Shown here: positions 24,118-35,821 of the stretch, one piece after another
Layout: every line of letters begins with the position of its first letter
Position numbering within the stretch: the stretch's first letter is position 1
Source of the DNA: Sipunculus nudus
Taxonomy: Eukaryota; Annelida; Sipuncula; Golfingiida; Sipunculidae
Direction of reading: 5' to 3'
NCBI GenBank assembly: GCA_026874595.1
Contig: CM049309.1
Span: 15,528,576 to 15,592,575 of the forward strand
Length of the DNA: 64,000 nucleotides
Program-made: the position numbers and the translations under genes
The notes under the pieces: generated by a model
What the model was told of the DNA's origin: nothing
Databases searched by the model: none
The model's input: the letters and a program-made list of their open reading frames with translations, nothing else

Positions 24118-24292
24118 GTACATTTTAAGTTGCGTTATTTTTCACTTGCCCACATATTACTGGGTGATAAATGATTAAAAAAAGCCATGGGAAATGTTAC
24201 CTGTCTATAGCGGTCTACTCTATGTCGTATTATGGCTCACTTATCACCCAGTGACTAGAATTGCGACGCACACTCATTACAGCAGCGTGATA
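24118..24292. mobile_element. Small inverted-repeat element
   Basis: ACTGGGTGATAAATGA (about 24159) is answered by ACTTATCACCCAGT (about 24239-24252), and the outer TGCGTTATT has an imperfect partner at AATTGCGACGCA (about 24261). This fits a diverged MITE of about 170 bases; termini are uncertain. Confidence 0.4.
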
Positions 24293-24699
24293 AAGTACAA
24301 TTATTAGACTTGTTATTAGAATCTTTCAGACTGGCCATTTTATCTGGATAATTTTAATGGAAAAGGGAAAATCAGAATTTAAAGAGTGTGGAACAGGTAT
24401 GCGTGTATTATCGGTTTGATATTAGGATGATAACCTGTATTTATTTTACTCTAAAAGCTGTGAGTGGGGACAAAAAAAAGCCGTGCAATTAAATTGCAAT
24501 TTGCTTTCTAATTCTAGGGAGAAATTGTAAATGGACTTTATCTACATACATATAATCTAAAGAAATAAAAAAAACATTTTTTATTAAATATAGTTAAACT
24601 CTAGACTCTAAAGTCATCAAACTGCATTATTTTGGGTATTCATGAAAACGGACGTACCTATAGGTAGTAATTATGGCTGCTGTTTGTGAAGGAGATATA

Positions 24700-24701
<2 letters not shown>

Positions 24702-24777
<76 letters not shown>
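24702..24777. repeat. (AT)n microsatellite
   Basis: About 75 bases of alternating AT. Confidence 0.97.
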
Positions 24778-24779
<2 letters not shown>

Positions 24780-24879
24780 CCTAAACTAATCCTCCATTCT
24801 GTTTGATTCTTTGGTCTAAAAAGAGGACGAGACCTATGAGTCTTGTCAGTTTTGTCTGAGCCCTGTAAAGGGCGGAGTC

Positions 24880-24990
24880 ACTTACTGTCTTGTGATTGGT
24901 TGACAAGTCAGGTGGTCACCTGACTGACCAATGGACATGCATTGACTGGTATAAGAAGAAAGGAGGGAAGTTACAAAGAATTATCAAATC
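24880..24990 (+). promoter_or_regulatory. Promoter-like cluster with paired CCAAT boxes
   Basis: GATTGGTTGAC (about 24894) and GACCAATGG (about 24926) are inverted and direct CCAAT boxes around the palindromic GTCAGGTGGTCACCTGAC. A TATA-like GGTATAAGAA lies at about 24949. Downstream is a GC-richer stretch (25090-25350) with no recognised protein. It may be an LTR, a solo promoter or chance. Confidence 0.25.
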
Positions 24991-24999
24991 AACCCTGCT

Positions 25000-26320
25000 A
25001 TTCCTCCACAGCAACTTAACTACTTTTAGATACTGAGCCTCTATTTCATGTGTTTTAGGCCTACATATTTTGTTGGTTCTCTTCGACAAATATGATCCAA
25101 GCGCGTCTGTTAACTATAAAAAGACCGCGTGGCCGACGGTACGATGTACGACAGCCCGTGCCTGTTGGAACCACCTCTTCGTTTGCCGCACAATAACGAG
25201 CTTCATATTAGCCATCATATTCTGATAAGAAAATGTGAACACGTCTCTTGTTACCGGCCGGGGTTTATGTTAAGTCATTGCAGCAATGATATCGACAGTG
25301 TACGACACCTGGTGGCCTATTTGATCACTAATTCCAGGCCTAGCAAATGTAAATGACCGAGGCTAAATAAAGATGTGCTTCGCATACCACAATTGTGTAT
25401 ATATATCGAAGCATATATATCGTCATCGAACATATACATGGTGTACATCCCCTGAATGAAGATAAGGGAATGCTGGATATTTGCAAACTAAACAATTGCG
25501 AAATGTCCCTTTCTTGTTCTAACTTGACTGTTAACTTTTTGAAAGCATGAGAGTATTAGTATATATTCGAATTCTTTCACAAAAAAAGAGGAAAAAAGTG
25601 CTGCTGAAAAAGAGTGAAAAAAGTGTAATTAGCGTTATTATAAGGAAATCCTCAAAAGAAGTGAATCTTTTAAGAAAGAGTGATTTGGAAGACAGGATTT
25701 CAGGAAACAGAAATATTCTGGTTTTATTGACACCAGTTTTTATCTTCAGCGGCAAAACTCATGACTTGCACGAGGGGCACAGTTTGAGGCATTTAGGGCA
25801 TGTCATCTCACTATCGACTTCGCGACTATCGACTTCACGAAGCTCAAAATTACGGTTTTCTGCTCTTAGCTCACACAATATAGGTCACAGTGACCTAATT
25901 TTAGCCTGAGGACTCAAAGGAGTCTTGTCAAGCACCTTCCTGGATGTCATGTATTATAGAAGGTTCTAGGTCCTGCAGTAACGCTTTGTGCCCTGCCTGA
26001 CTGTCTGGGTGATCATATTCACAGTTTCGGCCAGTTACTTGCCGAATACCAGTCCCTGAACCTGCTTGGAAATAATGTTAGAAGATTCTAGGCCTAACGG
26101 TTACAATATGTTCGTGGTATGACCGTCTCCATGGAAGCTCAAAATCATGTTTTCGGCCAAAAGCTACCAGGATATTGATACTCGATCCAACATACACAAT
26201 TTGTGTCCTATCTGACTGCCTGGATACTAAAATTCATTATTTTGGTCTATAGCTTGTAGAAAATGGGTGTTGCGCTAGAAGATTCAAGGACTTATGATCT
26301 GTGCATTAAATTGTTTACAC

Positions 26321-26325
<5 letters not shown>
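25000..26325. other. Unassigned, locally GC-richer stretch
   Basis: 25090-25350 has a more balanced base composition than its surroundings. It contains short open frames (for example from ATG 25091, 34 codons) without recognisable homology. A CTCF-like ACGACACCTGGTGG (25302-25315) lies inside. The frame at 25547-25909 (120 codons) is Lys/Ser-rich and unrecognised; I do not call it a gene. Confidence 0.35.
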
Positions 26326-26373
<48 letters not shown>

Positions 26374-26425
26374 TTGATTATAGACATAGAAAACTGTACA
26401 TGAGTGGTATAAGGGAGGTGTTGCA

Positions 26426-26483
<58 letters not shown>
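26326..26483. repeat. Two (AT)n microsatellites
   Basis: Alternating AT at about 26326-26371 and 26427-26483, separated by a unique 55-base spacer. Confidence 0.96.
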
Positions 26484-26489
<6 letters not shown>

Positions 26490-26949
26490 AATATATTTAC
26501 ATATATGTATCATATTTCACATGGAATTGGACTTTATAATTTTTTTTCGGTTTATGTTTCCACAAAAAAAAATGAACTAGAGTGATCTGTTCAATAAATT
26601 GCTATCGGCACATCTATGAGCACCCTCGACGCAGCAATGACGTAAGCTTTAACTGATTCTTCCATACAAATGCTTCGTATTGCTGACCCTGTACGTCCAA
26701 AATTTTCAAGGAAGAATAAAAGCATGTTTGCATGTCAACAACAAGTCATTTCTAAATTTAATGACTGACATCACACTTTGCACCAGCCAATCACGTCAGG
26801 GCCAAGTCTTTGTGCAAATATTTCTGGCTGCAAACCCATCACATTACAAACCCACATGCGGGTACGTGTTAGCTGGCGTGAACGACCATCGGTTCATGAG
26901 GACACAGCTTTACAACGGTGGCGGCACCTGGTATCTACTAGAAATATTA

Positions 26950-27097
26950 CGGGAACTACCGCCTGAAACCACGCGGTAACTAGTCACGTGACATCCGGGT
27001 TAGCTACGAGGAGAGTTTGTTTCGACAGGAGTCTTGAGAATTCTACATCACACAGGCGTCCGGGGTGGGAGGATTCCTTCTAATCTGATCGAAACAG
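26950..27097 (+). other. ELOC: Probable promoter and non-coding exon 1 of Elongin C
   Basis: A GC-richer patch contains an E-box CACGTGAC (26985-26992) directly before an ETS-like CATCCGGG, then a purine-rich leader ending CGAAACAG/GTAAGC, a strong splice donor at 27098. Its position upstream of the first coding exon, whose acceptor at 31606-31607 precedes only 21 bases of leader, supports a 5' untranslated exon joined by a 4.5-kb intron. The start site is not determinable, and the exon assignment is inference. Confidence 0.5.
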
Positions 27098-28212
27098 GTA
27101 AGCTACAGGCCCCTGAAAGCTTTATTTATTCGATCCGGCATGTCTATGCTAATAAAAAGGAGAAAGAACAAAGAAATTGCGCCGTAAAATGACTGAAGCG
27201 ATGTCCTGTTTTGTTTGACGTTGGGTTCGGGCCACATGCGTTGACACAAAACAGATATTGCATGCTTCACTGGAAAACTATTGTGCTAAATATAAGAGTG
27301 ACGCATCAGAAAATTTTAATCGATTATTGACCAAACCTGGGTGCTCCTATGAATTATTTGCAGCATGAATTGATCTGGAAAATGTGTGTCCAGTGACGTG
27401 ATAATGTTTTGGTTTCCGTACCGGCAACTGGCCATTTGAGACATTCCATTGACCAGGTGCTTCAGAGGTTGGAATGTTGTTTGTTTTGCCAGTTTTAGTA
27501 ACTATTTCAATATTACCAGTGTCTGTGGCAGAACATGTGATGTAGTCATTATATTCACAACATCATATTGCTTAAAAGAATTCACCTTATACTCACTAGG
27601 GTATCTATTCATTGAAGTTTTGGACCGAGTATAGAATCCTGTCTTCATTTCCAAGATGGGTCCAAACTGACTAGACCATCTCATATTTGGGAGTAGTCCA
27701 TAAGAATGAACTCCTCAATTGCTTTTTTTTTTCAGTGACTGACGCATTGTGGAGTCCATAGATTGCACCTGCAGTTAACTGTGATTATAACACTCAATAC
27801 ACAACTGTGAGATTTAACATATATCCATTGATTAATGTTCAGTACATCTATGTGTATTGTATATTTGACCACTAGAAAACATTACTGTTCTGTTCTCAGC
27901 CCTATTTTGCACCAAGGAATTTCAAATATGAACATAATAGTACACAGACCTAAAGCCTTATACAGGACTGCCACCAAATGCAAGATGTCTACCGGGGCTG
28001 TTAATGCTTCAATTCTCTCTGGACAAATATTATCAGCTGTTGATGTTACAGGTGCTTCATGCATTCCAGAATGGTTATTTTTTATTACAGGCCTTTCGAC
28101 ATACATTATGTGGACAATGGTTGGCTAAACCCATAGGAAATATCTTTATTTTATTTCCTTTCTAAGAGTAACAGATCGTATCGTGCTGTAACCCCAGTTA
28201 GCCCTTTGGTGG

Positions 28213-28251
28213 GCCGGCGACGCAACAGAAACCTGAAACCTGTTGCGTCGG
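28213..28251. other. GC-rich hairpin
   Basis: CCGGCGACGCAACAG is followed, after an 11-base AAACCTGAAAC loop, by CTGTTGCGTCGGCGG, a 15-bp stem with one mismatch. Outer TTAGCC and GGCTAA could extend it with gaps. It may be a foldback element; no target duplication was identified. Confidence 0.6.
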
Positions 28252-28433
28252 CGGCTAATTTCGGAGCTACTTTAGAATGCGGGCTTCGCTTCTATTAAGG
28301 AAATTATAATAAAACTGTCTCCTCTCATTCCCTACTTTAACTCCTACTTTTCTCCTGTAGATGTCCCTACACTCAACTCTTCTAACATTAACAACTACTA
28401 AGCATCAGAAGTCGCCTGAATCGGGAATCGAAC

Positions 28434-28946
28434 CTACTAGGCTTGGGTCAAGTACATGTACTTGGTACTTGTACTCAAGTACAAAATTTTCAGTACTTGG
28501 CCTGTACTTGTACTTGGTACTTGTAGAAGAAGTATTAATTTCATAAACTATTACCAACTGCTACGAAAGGCCATAAAAACTATCACCCTGGATTACCTAA
28601 AATAAAAAAAAACAATTCAGCAAAGTCAAGCAGCAATTCATGCATCAGTGCACCATTTCTTGTGTAATTATATATATATCTGTGTAATAGTGTATAGAAA
28701 TACTGAAAGGCAATCAAGACTGTCACCCTGCATTACAAAGAATAACAAAAAAACTTTCAGCAAAATTGGAGCATCAACCCACCTTTTTTGTGTACCAGTA
28801 CTGATATCTGACTGTATAACAGTGTGTATTATAAAGGTAATTGTTTTTTTCAATAAATATTCAGAAAAATTGCTTTTTTAATATTTTTAATTAAAAGTAC
28901 TTGTACTTGTACTCAAGTACAGACCCCTTGTACTTGTACTCAAGTA
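28434..28946. mobile_element. GTACTTG-rich TIR element
   Basis: Both ends are dense in GTACTTGTACTCAAGTAC-type repeats in inverted arrangement, enclosing about 370 bases of ordinary AT-rich DNA. The left end is GGGTCAAGTACATGTACTTGG; the right side has AAGTACAGACCCC and a further GTACTCAAGTAC. It appears to have landed in a GGTTCGATTCCC-type (SINE box B, minus strand) sequence at 28418-28433. Confidence 0.6.
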
Positions 28947-29065
28947 CAGGGTTGGGTTTTAGGCTGCCCAAAACCTGTTTTTGGCAGGGCAGAACCTAAA
29001 ACCTGCCTTTAACTGCCTAAAATAGGTTATAACCTGCCTAAAACTGCCTTTAACTGCCTAAAACC
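28947..29065. mobile_element. hAT-like terminus with TTTTAGGC/AACCTGCC subterminal repeats
   Basis: Starts CAGGGTTGGGTTTTAGGC, followed by many AACCTGCCT/ACTGCCTAAAA units. An inverted terminus of the same style lies at 32884-32998. No matching 8-bp duplication was found at the two outer edges (CTCAAGTA versus ACTTAAAA), so they may be independent copies. Confidence 0.5.
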
Positions 29066-30259
29066 TTGTTTACCTTCATCTATGACTTGCAATTTAACTA
29101 TGTTTTATTGTTACACAGCTAAATGCATTAAAGAAATATGCTCAACAAATTAAAAAGTGAGGAACACTTAATTCAAACTGAACAAATTAAATCATGATCC
29201 AAAAAAAAAAAGAAACAAATTAATACAACACTACTTCAGGTTTTCCATATGAACACAGTTTTCTGACTGTTTAGCATGTATCTCCAAATTATGTTCTCAG
29301 GTCTCCTATTTTTGTATGCCATGACTGCCAATTTATAAAAGAATGCTCATACTGTTAGCTTATAACCAGATACTTTGATTGGCTTTTTGATCACAAGGGA
29401 TTAAATTTTATGCAATCAAGTTTTCCTGAATTTAAAAAGTTGTTTCCATTTATACTGATGAAAAGTCATATATATTATGTAGAGTAGTCTCACTAACATA
29501 TCATGTATGCTTTGTATGCCTGTATCTTCATATAGCAAAAAGCAAAGGATTGATTCTATAAATTATGTACAGATCTTTACTGCTAGCCATAAACTAAAAA
29601 TATGATAATATCGTTTACATTATCTGATAGTGAACAAGAATTTCCACTAGTTGTTTATTCCCTCAACCAAGTCATCCCTTGTCATATTTTAAAATTTTGT
29701 GCACATACTTATTGTCTATATATTGATGGAAATGCTCTGTTAACTGTATTATGAGACTGTGAAAATGGAACCCTCATGAAACACTATAATTGTTATAAAA
29801 CTGAAAAATGCGAAAATATATTGCAGTGAATATGTTATAAACCAATCACTTTTGGGCCACGTGTTCGACCTAAAGGGTCTGAAATACCAACATGTCATGG
29901 TCCGGGGCCATGACTGCATCACCCAGTAGAAGTTGACTCAAGAACAGTTTTCAGGGCAAGGGCTTTGATTGCATCATCCTAGTCATGTATAGAAGTTCAC
30001 ATGAACTTCTACTGGGACACAGCAGTAGGATACACCATCTATTTTGTATAACAAATTGATGTTATACCTAGAAAAGACGCATTTGCATAGTGTTGTTATA
30101 ACTGTCAGTCAGAATAAGGGGTTAACAGGGATAAATTTTTTTTTTCAAATTTATGACACCTGAAAACATTTTATACAAAAATTCCAATTTCTTCAAATGT
30201 AATTTTTTCCGAATAATTTTATATTCATATTTACTAAACTGCCAGATCATCAACCAGCA

Positions 30260-30408
30260 GCCCGCCCAGCCCCTACATCATTAAGGCCCGCCCCACACTT
30301 TCTTAGATGTAGCCCGCCAAGCCCCGCAAAGATTCCTATGCGGGGGACCGCGGGCTGCAGGCCCCCGCGGGCTGCGGGTCAAAACCCGCCCCGCGCAGGG
30401 CCCTACTA
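30260..30408. mobile_element. GC-rich transposon end (CCCGCC repeats, CGCGCAGGGCCCTA)
   Basis: A run of GCCCGCC, GCGGGCTGCGGG and CCCGCCCCGCGCAGGGCCCTAC typical of one terminus of a GC-rich hAT-like family. Its partner end was not located. Confidence 0.4.
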
Positions 30409-30416
30409 GCTAGTTG

Positions 30417-30880
30417 AGTCAGAGTGCAAGCCACTCAAGAGTCTGAGCTCACCATCTTCGAGTCCAAGTCTTTTTGAACTGGAGTCCAAGTCCAGAATAC
30501 TTTTGTTTTAGTTTACCTTTGAGATTATCATGTGTGTTTTGTATTTCAGACAAGCTTTTTATTTTTATTTTGAATAACATTTAAGTTCCAATGCAGAGAT
30601 TGAGTTTGGTTTGAGTATAACATTTTTTGTAATATTATGTCACTAGTTTGCTCATGGTAGTCTGTATGGTTGGTTTCTAAATTGAATTTCAGGCCTTGGC
30701 AGACACATTTTTTTTCATGCTGGACTGGGGATGGACCTGGCCTGATTTCTCGAGTCCTGGTGTTGAGTATGAGCCAAGGAACTGTGAGTCTCAATGTTGA
30801 GTATGAGTCCAGGAAGCTTGAGTCTGAAATCCTAAATGAGTGGACTACATCACTTGTCACAAGTATTACATTTTCACCTG
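30417..30880 (+). repeat. GAGTC-rich dispersed repeat (relative of 35822-36225)
   Basis: Contains repeated AGTCCAAGTC and GAGTC and the block GATGGACCTGGCCTGATTTCT, matching GATGGACTCAGCCTGATTTCT at about 36120. Frames here are artefacts of the repetition. Confidence 0.55.
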
Positions 30881-31607
30881 ATATTTTTTTTTTGGGTCTT
30901 GACCTAATTTTCTTGCAATTTAGCCTGTTTGAGCTATCCCTATAACTTGCAGGTAACAGGTAGCTGGAACACTTGGGAGGGGAAGACTTCCCTTGTACTG
31001 AACAAGTGGAGACATTTTGAGTCTGGCTTCTTCTTGATAGATGAAGGTCCAATTACCACCAAAATTTCTCACAAGATTGATCCCTATCTTGTGGCTGTCC
31101 TCTCAGTCTCTTCCTATTATATTTCCATAGCCTTATCAAACCATGACTGATTTGACCTGGTTAGCCTGTCAGAGCTGTCATGGGTCTGCATCTTTTTTAC
31201 AGACTAAAATTCAGATGTCACAAGTTGTGAGCCACAATGAAGGGCATACCACCAGTTATAAAAACAGGCAGTCTGGTCATTGTGATGTTGTTTCTGCATT
31301 GTTTTCAATCTCCTGACATGTTTTGTTAAAGTTTGTTAAATCAGCATGTGAATAACATAGTTGAGCACTAATTTTAAGAAAACAATTATTCTTAGATTTT
31401 CACACAGTTGTGATAAAAAATCTGTTATTTTTTTTAAATCAAATTTATTTCCATTCTTGCTGAAGAATGTGTATCCCCTTAGATTTGAATGCAGAGAGAG
31501 GAAACAGGAAGGTCTTGTTGTGTTATTTAACAAATACCACACATTTGGTGGCTAATATATCATTTGTATAATATATTATAATTATATGAATTGTATTGTA
31601 CTTGCAG

Positions 31608-31628
31608 GTGACAGGCCCCGCCATAAAC
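31608..31628 (+). other. ELOC: Elongin C 5' UTR in exon 2
   Basis: The acceptor TTGCAG ends at 31607; 21 bases of leader precede the ATG at 31629. The reading frame stays open upstream into the intron, but that upstream part is not needed and is removed by splicing. Confidence 0.75.
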
Positions 31629-31797
31629 ATGTCTGACCCCAAGTCAGAAGGTGGGGAGGAGGAGAAGACATACGGGGGCTGCGAGGGCCCGGACGCCATG
31701 TATGTCAAACTTATCTCATCAGATGGACACGAATTTATCGTCAAACGACAGCATGCCCTTACCTCTGGAACTATCAAGGCTATGTTATCCGGACCTG
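31629..31797 (+). CDS. ELOC: Elongin C, first coding exon (residues 1-57, part)
   Basis: Encodes [20 protein letters not shown], then [33 protein letters not shown] and SGP, ending one base into a Gly codon before the donor GTAAGC. This is nearly identical to human Elongin C from EEKTYGG onward, with about seven extra N-terminal residues. Elongin C has a BTB/POZ-Skp1-like fold. It pairs with Elongin B as the adaptor of Cullin-2/5 ubiquitin ligases, binding BC-box proteins such as VHL and SOCS, and is also part of the Elongin (SIII) transcription elongation complex. This exon supplies the first beta strands and the helix [11 protein letters not shown]. The start is chosen because it is the first ATG after the acceptor and gives an acidic N-terminus like that of relatives. 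Confidence 0.96.
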
Positions 31798-32036
31798 GTA
31801 AGCTCTTGAGCAACTGTGTTAATAACAGCACAAACTAGAAATCTGTATTCTAAGGAATGCAAGCCTCCACCATGTGTGGAATGCTTCGCAAACAGTGTTT
31901 GCATTATAAGCAGTGGATGTACGCTGCAGTCAACTCAGATCTCAACTTGTATAACCACTGCTTTGTTTAACAAGATTTAAACATGTGACACCTGCTCTTA
32001 TTGGTTCGATAACACAGGTTTAGCCATTGGGCCAAG

Positions 32037-32126
32037 AATCAGACCAGCAACGTGTCCTGGTGTAATCAGACCAACAATGTGTCCTGGTGTAATCAGACCA
32101 ACAATGTGTCCTTGTGTAATCGGACT
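32037..32126 (+). repeat. Three tandem 27-bp units
   Basis: Units start with AATCAGACCARCAAYGTGTC and repeat at 32037, 32064 and 32091, with a partial fourth at 32118. Confidence 0.9.
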
Positions 32127-32883
32127 AAGGAGGGCAGAAATCAAATTGTTTATAATTTGGAGCTGGATGCACAATGTGATACCAAGTTCACATTGGTATG
32201 CTTACAATTCTTTGCCCTGCATGCATCCTAGTGTTCAAACCCTGAAAATCTTGCTATAAAATGCAGCTATTAAGTGATTAACCTGAGACCGGCAAGTGCT
32301 GGAATCACATGTACCTCTTGATTTTTTTACCTTAATATTGACCAATAGGCAAACATTTAATCTGTGTGCTTCAAAAAGGTGTTATGAAAAGGGTAAGAGT
32401 CTGTGATAATTTAATTTTCCTAGAAAAAGGGTACATTCATTTGAGATTTTAACATTTGCTTACTCTTTAGTCATATCCTTGATGTAGACACTCCAAGAAT
32501 TGTCTGCTGTGTCATGATTTTTTTTTTAACTAGTTATTAACTGGTCTAATCAAGCATGGCCTCCCCCTCTGATACCCTGCTTTACTAGAGGCATACTTCA
32601 GGCTCTAATACATCATTAAAGGTAGCAGGTCCCTCATCAGGAAACCCAAAGGGCCCTGATAATGAAATTACCTTGGCCAATGAAACTATGAGCCACACAA
32701 ACATGATCTCATGCTCAAGAAACCTATACAGGCTCTTTGAAGACTGCATGATGCCAGCAAACAGGAAATCATGCATTACTAATACATAAAACCTTCCAGA
32801 AGCACAGCAAAGCCTTATGACTGCGTCAACCCAGCCACTTTGGTAGTTTTATAGATTTTTAAGTTAAAAATTTAAAACAAATA

Positions 32884-32998
32884 TAGGTTTTAGGCACTTT
32901 TGGTGCCTAAAACCTGCCCAAAACCGGTTTAGGGAGGGCAGTTTTAACCAGGTTATAACCAATGGTTAAAACTGTACTGTCAAAACTTGCCAACCCTG
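32884..32998. mobile_element. hAT-like terminus, inverted relative of 28947-29065
   Basis: Carries GGTTTTAGGCAC, GTGCCTAAAACCTGCCC and AAAACCGGTTTAGGG, and ends GCCAACCCTG at 32998, the inverted form of CAGGGTTGG. Family membership is clear from the shared subterminal units; pairing with 28947 is unproven. Confidence 0.5.
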
Positions 32999-33160
32999 AC
33001 TTAAAATGATTAGGTATTTTTTCATATTTAATCCCTTGTATTTATACCATCTGCTGACAGAAAACATATTTGTTACCACAAGTAAAGCAGACATTACATT
33101 ATTTTTTTCCTTATGTTTGTTACAACTGCTCTTGACATCATAGGAAAACAGAAGTATATT

Positions 33161-33796
33161 GCAGGATGTGAAAGATCTGTCACAAACCTGTTGTAGAAAA
33201 TCATAGAATATCCCAGGATGTGAAAGATCTGTCACAAACCTGTTGTAGAAAATCTTAGAATATCGCAGGATGTGAAAGATCTGTCACAAACCTGTTGTAG
33301 AAAATCATAGAATATCGCAGGATGTGAAAGATCTGTCACAAACCTGTTGTAGAAAATCGTAGAATATCCCAGGATGTGAAAGATCTGTCACAAACCTGTT
33401 GTAGAAAATCATAGAATATCGCAGGATGTGAAAGATCTGTCACAAACCTGTTGTAGAAAATCATAGAATATTGCAGGATGTGAAAGATCTGTCACAAACC
33501 TGTTGTAGAAAATCATAGAATATCCCAGGATGTGAAAGATCTGTCACAAAACTGTTGTTGAAATCATAGAATAGCAGGATGTGAAAGATCTGTCACAAAC
33601 CTGTTGTAGAAAATCATAGAATATCGCAGGATGTGAAAGATCTGTCACAAACCTGTTGTAGAAAATCGTAGAATATCCCAGGATGTGAAAGATCTGTCAC
33701 AAACCTGTTGTAGAAAATCATAGAATATCGCAGGATGTGAAAGATCTGTCACAAACCTGTTGTAGAAAATCATAGAATATCGCAGGATGTGAAAGA
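33161..33796 (+). repeat. 52-bp minisatellite, about 12 copies
   Basis: Unit: AGGATGTGAAAGATCTGTCA followed by CAAACCTGTTGTAGAAAATC and ATAGAATATCGC. Units repeat every 52 bases, with one shortened unit near 33541-33576. Variant positions (CGC versus CCC before AGG, ATCATAG versus ATCGTAG) show the same order in units 3-6 and 9-12, pointing to duplication of a multi-unit block. It contains BglII-type AGATCT in nearly every unit. Confidence 0.97.
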
Positions 33797-35821
33797 AACA
33801 TTTGTGTTATGTCTTGATGTCTTGTAGGATACTCCAGTTGTACCATAAATGTATTAGTGTTGATCACTGGTTCCTTGATCATAATTGATCATTGACAGCA
33901 TATCAGCAACCGATGATCATATATAAGTCCCTTTTGAGAAGTTTTGAGAATCAGTTGTTATTTCAGACTCCGTCATCAGTAAAAGTTTGTTTGCATATAT
34001 TTTATTAAAGAGTAGCTTTCATCATTATAAAGCCGAATCTTACGAAAAACTTGGTTATTAATAGATTATGGCAATGCAAATCATTCATGGGATCCTCTGC
34101 ATCAGCCAACAGATCATCAATTATAATCAGTCATGGGTCCCAGCACTAATATGCATGATGACACTTTATTAATATTTACAATGATATTTAGTGGAAGCTG
34201 TGTGTATTTGTCTCAAGCTGAAATATGAAGTGAATTCTTGTGATTATTTTAAATGACTGTAACAGTGCATATATCACAGCTAAGAACATCATAGGAAACT
34301 AGATAACCAAGCGATCAGTTTAGCCTCCACTTAGACTGCAATTTGAGTGATAATGGGGAATTGGCTATGGAGTGTACAACTACAGAAATTAGGTGAGCTA
34401 TGTCTTAATTTAGTAACCAAAGGTCAGTTTTTGAAAGTCAGCACTATTTGAGATGAAGCGCAGGCAAAGGCTGGACAGAAAAAGGGGAAAAAAAATCTGT
34501 AATCAGTGGGGAGAGACTTCAGAAGTAGAAAATAATTGGCCCTTGTGAAGCTTGGATCTTTACAGAAATTTACTGTCACTATTTCAACATTTGTGCACAT
34601 GGGACATCTCTTATCATGTTCTTTTGTTGGCTTCATGTTCAGAGAATCTGAGATTATGCTAAATAATCCAGAAAATGGACATTTTATACTTAAAAATTAA
34701 ATGCTGTTAACATCCTTGTTTTGTGTCATATCTTTTAAGTTACAGTGATATAAGTTTTATGCATGCACCAGTAGCTTTGAATAAGTGGAAGGCACTATTT
34801 ATAGCCTATTTTCACTGAGAAATTTTACTCTGTATAAGTTTTGTGTTGTTCAGATGTGCTTTCCCTCCCTTACAATTTTTTTACCAACTGTAATTGTAAA
34901 CTGAAAGATTATGGACATATATGGTATTTGTCAGTATTTAATCTGCCTCTCAGCCAGATAAGCATTAAAACTATGCATAAATATTCAGTTACTGTAAATT
35001 AGGTCACAGTGAACTATTTATCCAAATGCTCATAATCTAGTCAGCTGCAAATCACAGGGTTTGATTTAAAACTCATATCAGTGTTGCCTTTTGTGTCTTT
35101 TCTTTTAGGACATATCAAACCACAATTGACCTGACAATTTTGGATTATTCGCAGACCAAATACAGATGCATGCTGTGTAGTTTAAAAATTTGTAAAAGGC
35201 AGTCTTGCTCAGCTGTCAGTGTGGTTTTACCTATGGCCCTGTGGGACTGTATCAATAATAAATGAACTCAGTCGATATGACCTTTCCTGTCAGTAAAAAC
35301 ACAAATGAAGGTAGCATCCCTGTAAACAAATCCTCTCACACCTGACACAGTGTTCCTAAATGAAGCTGCCCATGGAGTGCATAAATATGTACGGTAGAGC
35401 GTTGTTTATCCGAAAAAGCTAGGGGACAATTTTGTTTTCAATAAATAATTGTTTGGTTAAACATCTCCACAGGATTTACTGTGATTGCCAAGTACCAGGT
35501 TTTATTTAAAACTTACAGACACAAACATTGAAGCTATTCCACAGTATACCTTGGCAACATTTTTCTGTGAATTCCATCAATTTAATCATTGGACCATCTG
35601 AAATGCATTGGAATTATTGCTAATTGGTCATGGAAATTGAATCTGTATTACTCATTGCAGCTAATATCTATAACTGCATGGAATTAAATAATCTTTTACA
35701 CCAATTTCCAGATGTTTTCATTGTTTGGATATTGGATGAACGATCAATTGGTTAAAGCTGGTAACTTAATGATCACTAGAAATAAATTGTTATAGGGATA
35801 TGTATCTGATGTTAGCAATAC

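Larger units (their letters stand above)
27098..31607 (+). other. Elongin C intron 1
   Basis: Starts GTAAGC and ends TACTTGCAG. Most is AT-rich unique sequence. It also contains a hairpin at 28213-28251, a GTACTTG-rich element at 28434-28946, a CAGGGTTGGG transposon end at 28947, a GC-rich transposon end near 30260-30408, and the GAGTC-rich patch at 30417-30880. Confidence 0.5.

Noticed and set aside
25547-25909. 120-codon Lys/Ser-rich frame as a gene
   Set aside because: No recognisable domain; its base composition follows the surroundings and there is no splice or promoter support.
30546-31052. 168-codon minus-strand frame in Elongin C intron 1
   Set aside because: It overlaps the GAGTC-rich dispersed repeat, is antisense to the host gene and shows no domain signature.
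33161-33796. Regular short direct repeats that could suggest a CRISPR array
   Set aside because: Units are contiguous 52-mers with no variable spacers, and the host is a eukaryotic gene intron.
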